Source: Blattamonas nauphoetae (taxonomy: Eukaryota; Preaxostyla; Oxymonadida). Taken from it: a stretch of 64,000 bases of DNA. The notes under the pieces were generated by a model that was not told where the DNA came from, searched no databases, and saw only the letters and a list, made by a program, of their open reading frames with translations. The stretch is from NCBI GenBank assembly GCA_033064195.1, contig JARBJD010000048.1, forward strand, positions 62,001 through 126,000, written 5' to 3'. The translations under genes and the position numbers were made by a program. Below, piece by piece: positions 32,556-43,728 of this stretch (position 1 is its first letter; each line of letters opens with the position of its first letter).

Positions 32556-32838
32556 CTAATTATATTGACAAGAGGCGGTCGATGAATGTCGCCCATGGTT
32601 TTTCTTTTTTGATTCTTGTTTCGAACAGTTTTGAGCAGAAAAACAGATGAGCGAGTTCAAAATCAAGTGATATAAAATGAATATTATGCTCCAAAACAAG
32701 AAGAAACCCGGTGAGTATCATTGAGGATTCATTTCTCTGAAGATTGTGCTGTCGATTCACAGGTGAAAGTCCGATGATACTGAGGTGGATAGCCTCTCCT
32801 TTGTTAGCTCTTCACTACGATAGATTCTTACACATTGT

Positions 32839-35800
32839 TTATTGGTGTTGGCTGTTGAGGTGTTGAATGATCATTGCAATCTGACCCATGACGGATTGGA
32901 GATCTTTCGCGTAAGGGCTCTCCTTATTTTGGAGAGAATTGTAGCGTGTGTCAGCCAAAATGAACAATGCTTTCAATTCATGAAGGTATTCTTTCTTGAA
33001 TAATACCATCATTAGTGAATAATCCAAGAGTGGCTTGATCGCTTTGACCAGCTGGATGATGTGGTCATCTGGACCATCATGTTCGAAGATCTGATAGAAA
33101 GCACGCAGCAGGTTTGAACTAATCTTTGCTGATGAGAAGTTATGATCCTCGATCGTTTGTTTGATTGGTCTTTTTTCGACTGTGTCTTTGTCAATGTACG
33201 AATTCAGAAGCTGGAACCAGCGAATCAGAGAGACGAGTCCAACTTTGGGTGATGGATGATCGACGAGAATATCCAATCGTGACCTTCCAATTTGATGAGA
33301 TGGGCACGCCATCAAAAGACGCGAAAGAAGAAGGATTTGAGTTGGTTCAGTTATGTGCGGATATGCTAACATGAGAAGCTCAATACCGACTGACGAGATC
33401 ATGTTGGCTTCATCGAGAGGTGAAGTGGTCACATAAGAAATGAGGATATTGAGTATCTTTGGAACGAAATCTGGAAGGTCACGAGTGAAGACCTCATCAT
33501 TGTACTTGAAGCGTTGCTCCTGGCGGCTGATGGGGGTCTCACTGGACTCGGTGGAAGGTTTTTCTAGATCGAGGAGAGGAGTTTGGACGAGTGTGTTGGC
33601 GAGGAACGGGATGAGAAGGCCTGTGAAATCAGAAGGTCCGATGGAAGTGATGAGTGGGAGAGCCATCACTTCGCGCGAGATTCGAGTCAGAAACAGGATC
33701 CAAAGAACATCTGCAAGACTTCGTTGTCGCATCATCCCACTAAGAACACAGCCATCTGACGAAAGTAGTGACATCGGCAGACTCTCGTGGTCAGCCATAT
33801 CTTCATCAACAACAAACATGAAGAGATGTGTCGTCGATGTCGCTCCCATTTTCTCAATCGCTGAGGCCACAATTCTTCGAGCGTCAACTTCTGCTCCTTC
33901 CTTCGAAGATGAAGTCTTCCTTTGTTTCTGGTTTCCTTCAGTGTCAACATGGACGAGTGATGGACGCCCAGTCGGGAAGTTATCTGGCAGAAGGCGTGTC
34001 AACGGTTCGAAGACATCTTTCATTTCTTCTCGCAGATCCGTTCCTTTGTATCCTGTGCTGAACGCAATCGGGAAGGTACGAGATTCTGTCGTCGTGTCCA
34101 CACCATCCAAACAAGGCGTGTTCGGCGAATTGAAGAAATCACTCCCAGATTTCACAAACACGAATGTCGGATTTGGTTGGATGACTCCGATGTTCGGTAT
34201 TTGAGTGGTAAGGAACGAGTGGTCAAGTGGAAGGGCTGGAAACTCTGGTGAGGGACATGTTGTCACAGGAATGAAAGGATTGTTGAAGAGACGATGGATG
34301 AAGGTGGCGAACGATGACAGTGACTTCGGCTGATCAGATTGTGGCAATAGCATGGGATCAATCATAACTCGACGCGGGTGCCATCGACTCAGTGGCGCTG
34401 GTGTCACATTCGTCACTTCCTGCTTCACTTGATTCTGAGTGAGCTCACACAGAGCAGGAATCGAATCAGAGAAACCATATTTCGCCAGAACGAACGAATG
34501 AAGAGGAATTCGCAGTGTTTTGGAACGATGCGGAGGTTCTGAGACGATTGGGGAGTGTGGGAGAGGATTGGAAAGTTGGGACGCTGTTTGGTTGAGAGTG
34601 ACGGAAGGAGGATCGCTCTGTGGCTGACCTGGTTCCTCTGCTGGTGAGGTAACGATGTCTGGGAGGGGAGAGATGTTGTCCAGAAGAACTGTTCCACAGT
34701 GCAGAATCGCCGAAAGGTTGTTTCGGGTGGGAACTCGGAAAACTCCTCCATCTTTCTCACTCTGAAGCACGGAGAGACATTCCTGTGCGGGCGACCTGAT
34801 GAGCTTCATCGCATGGTTCGACATGATCCATGTAACAATGTGCAGTCTTGCGTCGATGCATGGTTGTCGGCACAGCTTGTCCAAGCATCTCAGACGCTTG
34901 TCACGGAAGGAATCAATTGATGTTGATTCCTGATGAGTGATTGATGGAAGAAGGCATTTGAGAGTTTCAGAGTCGAGCGGCCTTACAAGTGTTTTAACGA
35001 GACCAACGAAGTTGGCGTCATCTGTACTTGTGATGTGTATTGTTTTCGGATCCAAGAGTTCGTTTCTTCGACACGAGATGGCTGTGTACAGGACGAAGTT
35101 TGAGAATGCGTTGACTCTCTCTGTCTCTGCCTCACCCAGGTCATCGGGACTGACTCCGATTCGATTCAGTTCCTGCATCGTTCTGCGAACCATTCGATCC
35201 TGCCAATTCTTCACCTTCTTCTCATCCTTCGCTTTCTCTTCATCCTTCGTGATCGGAGGGGAATTGCCTTCACATGAGGATCCATCAGCTGATGATTTCC
35301 AAAAGAGGTCGTACAATCCTTTCCATCGAAAAGGCAGAGTGAGGCAGGGATCAGTCAGAGCGTTCACTGATGAAAGCGTTGTCGTCCACGGGTCGAATTC
35401 GGTCGAGAATGTCGGATAGTGTCCGACATTCGCGAGGAGGGTGTCTGTGATCTCACGTGTTGTCATCGTGGAGTGTGGTTCATCCGGTGTCGTCACGAGG
35501 AGATGATCGCGATGGCGGAGAATGCTCGGCATGTGTTCGAGAGTGTTCCCTTCGAACTTAAGTAAAGACGACACCATGTGGAAGCCCAGAATTCCAATCT
35601 GCGGAGGAAATGATATATCCTCCAGTGTCGTGGCATAATTGTACATCGCCACAATCCCTTCCGACGGCTCCAAATGACACATCGCTTGAAACAGCAACTG
35701 TTGGAACAGATCAATCCCTTTTGGCACCAGAGAGTGCTTTTTCGAGCTTGTCGCTTGAATCGGCATGAAGATCGTTTCATGTGTTGCTTCACTCCCTCTG

Positions 35801-38800
35801 GACACAATCAATGCATCCAGTCCCTCCAAACGTTTCCCTTTCAAGTCCTGAAGCTCTTCAGCATAGAAATCTGTTTCTCCTCGCTTCGTTGCAGAGAGTG
35901 TCCTTGGAAATGGCGAATCTTTCACACTTCTGTTTGTCACTTTAGGGAATGAGAGCATTGACATAAATGTGACCATTGTTGAAGTTGTATTCAAGAGTGG
36001 AGCGTAGTCGCTGAAGCGTTGACCTTCACCTAAGAATAGGAGTTCGTTGTGAAAGGATGTGATTGTCATGCCGAATCTGATCGGTGTTGGAAAGCGCAGA
36101 AGGAACGAGATGCAAACAAGTGGTTCTTCCACAAATATGGGCAATTGATTGATGAGGGTGGCTTCTTGGGCTTTGCGGAATATGGTATAGTTCTCTTGAG
36201 TCATTAGTCTTGCGATTGCGGAGATCACTTCCGATTGCACAATTTGCTCCACGAAGGGTGATATAGCAACGAAAGAAATTTGATCCTTCATCTTATCGAT
36301 TGCAGCTTGGGTTTTCTTAAATATCAAAGAAAACACTGAACTGACAAGCGTGGGTCGTTCGGTTGCTTTCTTGTAATTTGGGATAGCTGGAACCAACGTA
36401 GTGATATCATCCCAAGCGGCATCCAGAATGTGTTCGAACAGGATGTGATCAGAATTAAAGCCCATGATTCGGCTGTGGTTCGAGTCGGCAACTTGTGTCA
36501 ATGCTGTGGGCTCCTTGCTTTTCAGAACTCCATCCCACAAGAACGACAATCCTCTGTTCGTCCGAGTGTCCGTCGATGTCAGCCAACGAGGCGACGGTCC
36601 GAAGATCGACGCACGAGCCACGTTCAGACAGTGGACAGTCTTCTCGGGTCCAGATGATAGAGATGTGTGACCCACCTTCTGAGAACTCATGGTCTTCTGT
36701 GTTTCAGATTCTTGAGACGCTGCTCCTTCCGCTGCTTCGGACAGCAGCTCTGTCGATGCCCACAGCAGAAGATAAACACCAAACTGTTTGGTTAAGAACT
36801 TCTGGAATGGTTGATACTCATCTTTCTGTGGGTAATCGATGGCAATGATATCTGCAGGGGCTTGAAAAATTTCACTTTGGGACATAGTCTCTAAGTGCTT
36901 CTGTGAGAGCAGTGACTTCGAATTCATCATTTGCTGCCGTGTGTAAGTCCCACTTTCCTTGGCAGCTTTTTTGTTGTTCAGTCTCCCATCAAACTTATCC
37001 CATTCCAGTCCGAAATTCTGTTGCGAGAGCAGACCAGTCATGTTCATGAAGTCCACAAACGAGCGATGAACAACATCTCCAGGATTCTTGTTCGGCAAGA
37101 ATTCAACGAAGAATTGTCTGACATAGCCTGAATTGAAGAATGGAAGTAGTTCCTCCATTTTGAGGAACCAGAGCATGTTTCGAGCGAAGAGAGCAATCGA
37201 CATTCGTTCCAGGCAATTCTGAGATGTGGATCTGATTTGGAGTGTGCGAGGGAGTCGAAGAGTTTTTAGAGACTCCACATCAAAGTCTGGCTGTGTCGCT
37301 CCTCCAAACCGAGTGTTGGGTGTTCGACCATCTAGTGTGCTGAAATGAGTTGAGAAGATGGTCAAGTCATTCATATAATCGGCTGCATTCTCATCGTCAT
37401 CAAGAACAACACGATGGGGTGAGTAGTCAGCCACACTCTCCAGATGAGTCTTGTGTGCTTCGTAGACTGCTTCCAACAGCTCCCCAAGGTTTTCGCATTC
37501 TTTCATGATTTGGGTTCGGGACGTTCCGGCGTCGATCAGGAACAAAATCGTGTTCATCATCGAACGAATAATGGCCAGCCATTTTGGGTTGTCAATTGGA
37601 TTGAGTCCTTTTTTACAAGCATCGAAGAACTTGTCGATGACTTTTTTCAAATTGGCCAGAATCGACGATATCACATTCTCCATCGCACTTTGAGTGTCGT
37701 CGGGTTTCATCTTTCCAAGGAGCGTCTTCGTTGCCTCTGCGACCCATTTACTCAACCCAGTATCTCGCAGATTTCGGTAAAACACTTGCCGTCGCTCGAC
37801 ATTTAAATCCAGATCAGGAATTGATTCTGCGCGTTCGGACAATCCCTTCAGGATCGAGTGAGGAGTCACAAGAATATTCATGTTTCGAGCAACAAAGAAG
37901 AAGCGATCCATCAGAAGCACGAATGAGAGTCGATTTTGAACAGCATCGATCTCCTTCCTCACTGACTCGAGTCTCGTCTCCACTGATTTGTGTTTGGGAT
38001 TCACAATCATTGTCAACAGATCACACACAAGCCGTGCCCTCTTTCTTTCGGAGAAATCCAAGCTGATTTCATCTGAGCTCGGAGGGTTGGTGTCTGTTTG
38101 TGAATCGAGGAGATACTGAACCAGAGATTCCGCAATCAAGCTTAATCCATCTTCAGGTGTCTTCCCACTTGATTCGGCATGAAGACGCATGAGGTTGTCT
38201 CGGAGATCGGTGTCTGCTGTCCTTTCCTCCTTCGCTGGGAGGACGAAGAGTGACTGCAGAGCGCTTTTGTGGGAATTGTATGAAGGAGCGATCATCATGT
38301 CAATCAATGTGCCAGACAGGCATGTTCTCTTTGCTTGGTCATCCATTTTGTTATCTTGAGAGATCCTCTCCATTTCATCTTGAACGATCAAGCGATGCAA
38401 GACTTCAAGGATGCCTGGTTCTTCGAATTGTTTTTTCAGACTGTCAAGTTGGGGTGCAATTGAGGCGTTGGATTTGGACAACTCTGACAATTTCTCAATG
38501 TCAGTTCGGACATCAGGATGCAGCTGTATGTATGACTTTACAAGGCGGAAAAGTGTTTCCTTTTTCTTTGTTTCCAGGATTTGTCTCCGTTCTCTTTTGC
38601 TTTCGGAATCTCGTTCGTTCAATTCAGAGAGTACTACCGAGCGAATCAATTCTTTGATGTACAGTGCTTGTTTCTCGTCTCTTTCGAAGTAGATTTTGAG
38701 TTGGTCAATCAGCCAGTCTATGATCGCGAGGACGCGTTCTTGGTCAGTCTGAAGATCTCGATACTCAACGATTTTCCGATATAAGGTTGTGAAGAACGTG

Positions 38801-40386
38801 GCAATATCAGTCTGACTTCCAAGATACCAGGCGATGATGGTTCCAACCGATTCTTGTGTGTCTTCCAGTTGTGAAAAGTTTGGAGTGGTTGGATGTCCTT
38901 CAGGCGTTTTGTTGATGGTTTGGATGCTATCTGTCAGCGTTTCGACGGCAGATGTCCAAGTCGGGCGTTTGTTTTCGGATTTTGGATCTTCACCTCGACC
39001 CGGCCTTACGTGAAGTTGAAATACATCACTCAAGAAGGTTGTCATGCAGACGTTGAATGGACTGTTTTTCGACCAGTCCACAAGGTGTTGCACAAAGTCG
39101 TTCATAAATGTGTTCCATCTCTTCGACGAATCGGTTCCATCTCCCACGATCGACTTCAGCAGCATTGTCGCAGGTGCTTTCTTTGATGTGATGGGAAGAT
39201 CTTCAATTTCGAATGGCAAGCGAACTGCCCTTTGCGCCTTTTCTCTCTCGATGTGAAAGAGCTGCTGTAGTTCTTCTTTTCGGAGTTCCATGTCCTCAGG
39301 GGAGAGCAGGGAGGATGGCACAGTGGGAGTGCACCCCACCATCACAGCTGCATCCTCTGCCAGCGAAAACGTGGGCAGGCGGAAGACGAAACAAATTTGG
39401 CCCGGTTGAAGCGCTGGACGCGGTAGTTGCTTCTGGGACGAAGGGGCTGGTTGGGTCTGACCTGAATGTGAGGAGGATTTCTTACCTGAAGGGGCGGATG
39501 AGTCCTGATTGAGAATGGGGAGTCGGTTCTGATCTGGAGAGGTGAAGATGATGTAGAGATGGTTGTCTTTGATGGTTTTGGGAGGGGGGCTATCATCGTG
39601 GATGTGGATGTGGTATGAGTTAAACCCTTCCTCTTCAGGTTCGTATTCAAAAAAAATGACTTCTCCATTGTTTATAATCGCGGGTTCGAAATTTTGTATG
39701 GAATCTTTTTTGTCTTTGATGCCTTTTTGATAGTGGAAGCCGAGTGAATGATCAGACAATGAGCTCATCAGAATGAGCATGAGCGATGTCTTTCCGACTC
39801 CTTGGTCACCAGTAATATAGAAGATGCCACCGGGATGCGTGGGGCATTGATCGGTGGCGAAGTATCGGTCGATGAGCTGTAACACAGGATGGAGGATGAT
39901 GTTGTAGGCGGGACGGAAGATCAGCGGAGCTGAGAGTATAAATTTCTCATTTTTGAGCCAACTCTTCGAAAACAGGATATGGCCATCTTTGAGCAACAAA
40001 AAATTTCTGATATGGTCGCTGAGACGAGTCTTCCAGCCTGGGGAGTATTGTTGGAAAACTGGCTTGATCAAATAGATTGTTTGAGATTGAGCCACGATAA
40101 TATCCAAATTGGTTTGTTTGCGCTGTTTTTGCTCGACCGGTACAAGTTTGCCGTCTTGGTACTCAATAATCACGTTCAAGACATCATTTTCCGATACACG
40201 ATCTTTCCATAGTTCATCGAAAATCTGTTGTAACTGTTTGTTGTCTTGATCGAACTGTTCATTTTCCTGGTTTTCTTCGGGTTGATTTCTGTTAATTCTT
40301 CTCTTGAGTTGGATAATTTCACCAAGATGGGGTTTGATGAGTGCATATTTTTCTCGTTTAGTGAGAGGGGGACGATTTTCACTCAT
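32839..40386 (-). CDS. Giant intronless P-loop protein, 2515 residues, unknown family
   Basis: One uninterrupted frame of 2515 codons. Residues 1-110 are charged, with a Gln/Asn/Glu-rich stretch. A Walker A motif (GDQGVGKTS, about residues 195-203) lies in the hydrophobic context GIFYITGDQGVGKTSLMLIL, preceded by HPVLQLIDRYF. A possible Walker B-like strand (HLYIIFTSPD) follows about 80 residues later. A Ser/Pro/Gln-rich linker comes next, and the remaining 2100 residues are mainly helical with no motif I know. The N-terminal arrangement recalls NTPase modules of Crinkler/RHS-type or STAND proteins, but the match is only at the P-loop. No membrane segment or signal is seen. Lack of introns over 7.5 kb contrasts with the neighbours. 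Confidence 0.85.
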   Translation of the reverse strand: MSENRPPLTKREKYALIKPHLGEIIQLKRRINRNQPEENQENEQFDQDNKQLQQIFDELWKDRVSENDVLNVIIEYQDGKLVPVEQKQRKQTNLDIIVAQSQTIYLIKPVFQQYSPGWKTRLSDHIRNFLLLKDGHILFSKSWLKNEKFILSAPLIFRPAYNIILHPVLQLIDRYFATDQCPTHPGGIFYITGDQGVGKTSLMLILMSSLSDHSLGFHYQKGIKDKKDSIQNFEPAIINNGEVIFFEYEPEEEGFNSYHIHIHDDSPPPKTIKDNHLYIIFTSPDQNRLPILNQDSSAPSGKKSSSHSGQTQPAPSSQKQLPRPALQPGQICFVFRLPTFSLAEDAAVMVGCTPTVPSSLLSPEDMELRKEELQQLFHIEREKAQRAVRLPFEIEDLPITSKKAPATMLLKSIVGDGTDSSKRWNTFMNDFVQHLVDWSKNSPFNVCMTTFLSDVFQLHVRPGRGEDPKSENKRPTWTSAVETLTDSIQTINKTPEGHPTTPNFSQLEDTQESVGTIIAWYLGSQTDIATFFTTLYRKIVEYRDLQTDQERVLAIIDWLIDQLKIYFERDEKQALYIKELIRSVVLSELNERDSESKRERRQILETKKKETLFRLVKSYIQLHPDVRTDIEKLSELSKSNASIAPQLDSLKKQFEEPGILEVLHRLIVQDEMERISQDNKMDDQAKRTCLSGTLIDMMIAPSYNSHKSALQSLFVLPAKEERTADTDLRDNLMRLHAESSGKTPEDGLSLIAESLVQYLLDSQTDTNPPSSDEISLDFSERKRARLVCDLLTMIVNPKHKSVETRLESVRKEIDAVQNRLSFVLLMDRFFFVARNMNILVTPHSILKGLSERAESIPDLDLNVERRQVFYRNLRDTGLSKWVAEATKTLLGKMKPDDTQSAMENVISSILANLKKVIDKFFDACKKGLNPIDNPKWLAIIRSMMNTILFLIDAGTSRTQIMKECENLGELLEAVYEAHKTHLESVADYSPHRVVLDDDENAADYMNDLTIFSTHFSTLDGRTPNTRFGGATQPDFDVESLKTLRLPRTLQIRSTSQNCLERMSIALFARNMLWFLKMEELLPFFNSGYVRQFFVEFLPNKNPGDVVHRSFVDFMNMTGLLSQQNFGLEWDKFDGRLNNKKAAKESGTYTRQQMMNSKSLLSQKHLETMSQSEIFQAPADIIAIDYPQKDEYQPFQKFLTKQFGVYLLLWASTELLSEAAEGAASQESETQKTMSSQKVGHTSLSSGPEKTVHCLNVARASIFGPSPRWLTSTDTRTNRGLSFLWDGVLKSKEPTALTQVADSNHSRIMGFNSDHILFEHILDAAWDDITTLVPAIPNYKKATERPTLVSSVFSLIFKKTQAAIDKMKDQISFVAISPFVEQIVQSEVISAIARLMTQENYTIFRKAQEATLINQLPIFVEEPLVCISFLLRFPTPIRFGMTITSFHNELLFLGEGQRFSDYAPLLNTTSTMVTFMSMLSFPKVTNRSVKDSPFPRTLSATKRGETDFYAEELQDLKGKRLEGLDALIVSRGSEATHETIFMPIQATSSKKHSLVPKGIDLFQQLLFQAMCHLEPSEGIVAMYNYATTLEDISFPPQIGILGFHMVSSLLKFEGNTLEHMPSILRHRDHLLVTTPDEPHSTMTTREITDTLLANVGHYPTFSTEFDPWTTTLSSVNALTDPCLTLPFRWKGLYDLFWKSSADGSSCEGNSPPITKDEEKAKDEKKVKNWQDRMVRRTMQELNRIGVSPDDLGEAETERVNAFSNFVLYTAISCRRNELLDPKTIHITSTDDANFVGLVKTLVRPLDSETLKCLLPSITHQESTSIDSFRDKRLRCLDKLCRQPCIDARLHIVTWIMSNHAMKLIRSPAQECLSVLQSEKDGGVFRVPTRNNLSAILHCGTVLLDNISPLPDIVTSPAEEPGQPQSDPPSVTLNQTASQLSNPLPHSPIVSEPPHRSKTLRIPLHSFVLAKYGFSDSIPALCELTQNQVKQEVTNVTPAPLSRWHPRRVMIDPMLLPQSDQPKSLSSFATFIHRLFNNPFIPVTTCPSPEFPALPLDHSFLTTQIPNIGVIQPNPTFVFVKSGSDFFNSPNTPCLDGVDTTTESRTFPIAFSTGYKGTDLREEMKDVFEPLTRLLPDNFPTGRPSLVHVDTEGNQKQRKTSSSKEGAEVDARRIVASAIEKMGATSTTHLFMFVVDEDMADHESLPMSLLSSDGCVLSGMMRQRSLADVLWILFLTRISREVMALPLITSIGPSDFTGLLIPFLANTLVQTPLLDLEKPSTESSETPISRQEQRFKYNDEVFTRDLPDFVPKILNILISYVTTSPLDEANMISSVGIELLMLAYPHITEPTQILLLSRLLMACPSHQIGRSRLDILVDHPSPKVGLVSLIRWFQLLNSYIDKDTVEKRPIKQTIEDHNFSSAKISSNLLRAFYQIFEHDGPDDHIIQLVKAIKPLLDYSLMMVLFKKEYLHELKALFILADTRYNSLQNKESPYAKDLQSVMGQIAMIIQHLNSQHQ

Positions 40387-41033
40387 ATAATCTACTAATC
40401 TTGTAGATGATAGTGACTTGACACGTGATCAAGCCCACCCTTCCTCCAATCTGTCCCAAGTCATTTCGTTCTTTCAATGACCATTCTACAACCAAAAAAT
40501 CCGATGGAGACGGACCCTGTACACGTTCTCACCCATAGAAGTTCCGAATGAAACCCGTTTCTTCCCCTGGCTACTCTCATCAAAGAACACTCTCCTGGAC
40601 CTGTATGGAATCAAATTTTTCTCATCGCAAATCACTTATGCTTTCTCTCTTCTCCATCTACCATTATTGCGACTTATCTGTCATGCATAATTGAAGCGAA
40701 CTTCGATGTTCTCGTTGGAAACATCTCGAACCCAACAGGGGCCACATCGACCATGCATTAATGATAAACTACAATTCCCAAAAAAAGATGCCACTATTTC
40801 TCGTTCGAACTTTCTGGAAACTCCACGATAGAAATATGAAGAACACGAACGAACAGAGTCAGGTCACGTCTTGCAGCGGCATGAAGCAGACTTGAATTCT
40901 CGAAACGATCGTGTTGTATTCGTTCTCAATTGAGTTAACGAGATTTAAAACACAGTTGGGTCGTCCAAATGTCTTTCGCCATATGATGTGAACAAAAACA
41001 GAACAGAAGCCCAACGAAGTTGACCCCAGAGTT
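40387..41033. other. Intergenic stretch between two minus-strand genes
   Basis: 647 bp containing the upstream region of the giant P-loop gene and the 3' flank of the transporter gene. No coding-like frame, RNA gene or repeat is apparent. Confidence 0.5.
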
Positions 41034-42607
41034 CTACTTCGCTCTGAACACAAACTGGAAAGCCAGTACTGCAAGCCCATAAATTATCATAAGTGTTGTC
41101 TTTGTCACAGTCCACACAAACGATCTCTTTGTGACGACGTCTTCGCTCTTCCCCATCAGATTAACTGTGACAATGACAAAAAGGGAGAACACACGATCTT
41201 GGTTGATGCTGCCATTAGGATCAGGAGTCATACTTGGCTCGGGAATGGCCATTTTCCGGTATTGGACAACCGCTTCGACGAGCGTGGGAAGGAGGTAGAT
41301 ATACACGAAACCGGACAAAGCACCGGCAAATCGGAGGATATTTCCGACGGACGGATAAAATAGTGCAAAGAGTGTGGTGATTCCCATAAAAACAATGGCA
41401 AATGGGAGGATGTGGATCCAGAAGTTCAGTTCGACCGGTCCAGTTGATCTATCCGCTGCCTGTCTTTCAATCGTGCGTACTTCACGGGACTCAGCTGGGA
41501 GATTGTCCAGAAGTGGTTGTGTCTCATCGTGGCGATCATGGGCTCGGATTTGTCGGCGAGGGCAGACACAGCCAGCCCCGCAATGGATTGCACATTTTGG
41601 GAAAAAGCCTTCGAAAAAAGAGGAGCGCATTTGGCGGAACATCACAGGCCACGTGATGAGCATCTGTAGAGTCAGAAAGATGCGGGCAACGAATGCCCAT
41701 ACATTTGTGCTCGAAAAGCAGAGAAGATAGTTGTCAGGGACAGTTCTGCATTCTCCAGTGATGGGATCGGGGAAGTGGTGGTAGCCAAGATACCCTGCCA
41801 CTCCGACTGAGGTGTAGATGAGAATGTCGATGAAGAAGCCAAGAAAAAGGTTGATAGGGTTGTGCTTTGGTGAGCGGGCGTCGTGGAACATTGATGACAA
41901 CATGTTGTGGATAAAGAAAGACACCGATAGGACGCCCAGCGAGATGGGAAAGTTGGTGGAGAACATGGTTGCACCGTCGAGGGTGATTCCGCCAGGTGGT
42001 GTGACACCAGTCACGATCACAATCACAGAAACAGCGAGGACGGCGATGAATCCAAAAGAAGAGAGACGAATAATGAATTTGAGGTTAGTTAGAAGTGTCA
42101 GCGGGAATTCCAGAGCAAGAATGATTAGGGCAGCTATTTCTCTTTTCCACCAGGCAGGGGGAACTCCTTTCGCAAAAGAAATGAAGGCATTCACCAAAGA
42201 AAAGACGTTTTGGGACAGAAATATATGCAGCGAGATTTGGGCCGAGATCATCATCACAACGGAGATGATTTGGGCCAAGACTTCAGACCACTTCCCAAGG
42301 GTATCGCGGCATTTGATACCGAAGTCAAAGTAGCCCTTTGAATTCTTGAGGATGAGATGTCCGCTGTACGCTGACAAGAGGCCGACAAAAACGATCAATA
42401 TCGGTCCAAGGATCAGGCCAGACTGTGAGATCACTGTAATGAAGTATATGAAGAAACATATGTGGAGAGATGATGAGATGGACAGGTGAAAGTTACAGGA
42501 GAAGTCGTGAACACACCCCATGGAAGTGAGATGTTTGTTGAACCAATTAATGTGGCAGCAAGTGAGAAAACAAGAACAAAGCTGGGCTGTGCACCTGCTT
42601 TCGCCAT
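41034..42607 (-). CDS. Amino acid/auxin permease family (SLC38-like) transporter
   Basis: Two exons, 42607-42517 and 42433-41034, with an intron of 83 nt in the codon after SLPW; 496 residues. The start MAKAGAQPSFVLVFSLAA leads straight into TM1. TM1 carries the family signature (SLAATLIGSTNISLPW, cf. IGSGILSLPWA), the unwound substrate/sodium-binding helix. About ten more hydrophobic segments follow. A cytosolic loop around residue 330 is Cys/Arg-rich (CGAGCVCPRRQIR). AAAP/SLC38 carriers move neutral amino acids with Na+ or H+, at the plasma membrane or lysosome; the substrate cannot be told here. A second upstream ATG (42702) lies in another frame and would need an extra intron. Confidence 0.88.
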
Positions 42608-42848
42608 GTTCGGGACCGTGGTGGGATCAACAAATTTAACTCTTGGACTATGGGATCGATCGTGATGTCATCCGAAGGTGTTTCAGGCTGATTCATGGTC
42701 ACTTTAGCAATTTTTCGACGATTCTTCTCAAAATTCACTTCAATTCACATGATAATCATCGTATTCCACAAAATGCTGACTGAACCAATCTGTAGGCGAG
42801 GGACGTGAGTACAGAAAAACTCAAAACCATCGTCTACAAGACTAGGTT

Positions 42849-43440
42849 TTACTGGCTTTTTTTCGCGTCTTGGATGAGAGCAACATCAACATCTACACCA
42901 GGGTCGATGGTGATCTTGAGCAGATCCTTGACTGTGTCGATAGTGGTCGTGAACTCAATAACGCGCTTGTGGATTCGCATCTCGAAATGGTTCCAGGTTT
43001 TGGACCCTGCGATGGTAATGAGAGGTCACGGGAAGGATGTGAAGATGATGGGTGGTTGTGGAGGTGGTGAAGAGGGATTTACCAGTTGAGTAGAGAGAAT
43101 TGGATAAAGTAGAGTTCGAGATCAACGGAGAGTTGTAATTTTTGTGAGTGAATCCAAAAGAACAAACCCTGTCCACAAGATGTTTTCCTTGTGGTGATAC
43201 GAAGGACCTTTGTGGGCATGCGGACCGGTCCTTTCACAGCTGGTTGGCTATCGTTGGTCTTTGCCTTGGTGATCAATTCACTTGACACTTCATTCATAGT
43301 AGTGAGATAGAGCTAAATGAGAGATTGATACCGCGTTCAAGGTGTTTATGGTTGCGTCCGGTCAGGGTCACACGGATTTTGTTCACTGTAGCGTCTTGTT
43401 GTGATACTTTGCCAGTATCTTTGTCTGTTTTACCTTCCAT
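42849..43440 (-). CDS. RPS20: Small ribosomal subunit protein uS10 (S20)
   Basis: Three exons: 43440-43332, 43287-43168 and 43006-42849, with introns of 44 and 161 nt and matching phases; 128 residues. Family landmarks appear in order: KIRVTLTGRNHKHLE, VKGPVRMPTKVLRITTRK, TSCGQGSKTWNHFEMRIHKR and ITIDPGVDVDVALI. The splice in the middle restores the conserved CGEGSKTWDRF-type motif exactly, which fixes that intron. uS10 sits in the head of the 40S subunit. The 161-nt intron is several times longer than most here; I looked for C/D-box snoRNA boxes in it and saw none. Confidence 0.95.
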
Positions 43441-43728
43441 ATTGATCAATAGGCAAATGAGGAATTATTCGATCCTCCGGATATGGGAGAGACTACACTT
43501 TTTGACTTCTGACCTCTTTTTTCAAGAGAGAATACAAGAACAAAAATCTATGCACTATGAAAAGAATGGTAGGATATCAGGAGAACGCAGAGTTGTCGAG
43601 CAGCACTCACACCAACTCAAGGGGGGCTTCACTGAACACCTGGGAAAGGCAAGATGGGTGAGTGAAAACGTAGACAGATAACGAGATATGATAGCAATGA
43701 CAGCATTTATGGGTGTTGTGAAGCACGA

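Noticed and set aside
40859-41080. Small minus-strand frame downstream of the transporter
   Set aside because: Overlaps the transporter stop in another frame and lacks any coding feature.
42547-42738. N-terminal extension of the amino acid transporter beginning MNQPETPSDD
   Set aside because: It is in another frame from TM1, and the only available splice does not restore the frame; the ATG at 42607 is simpler.
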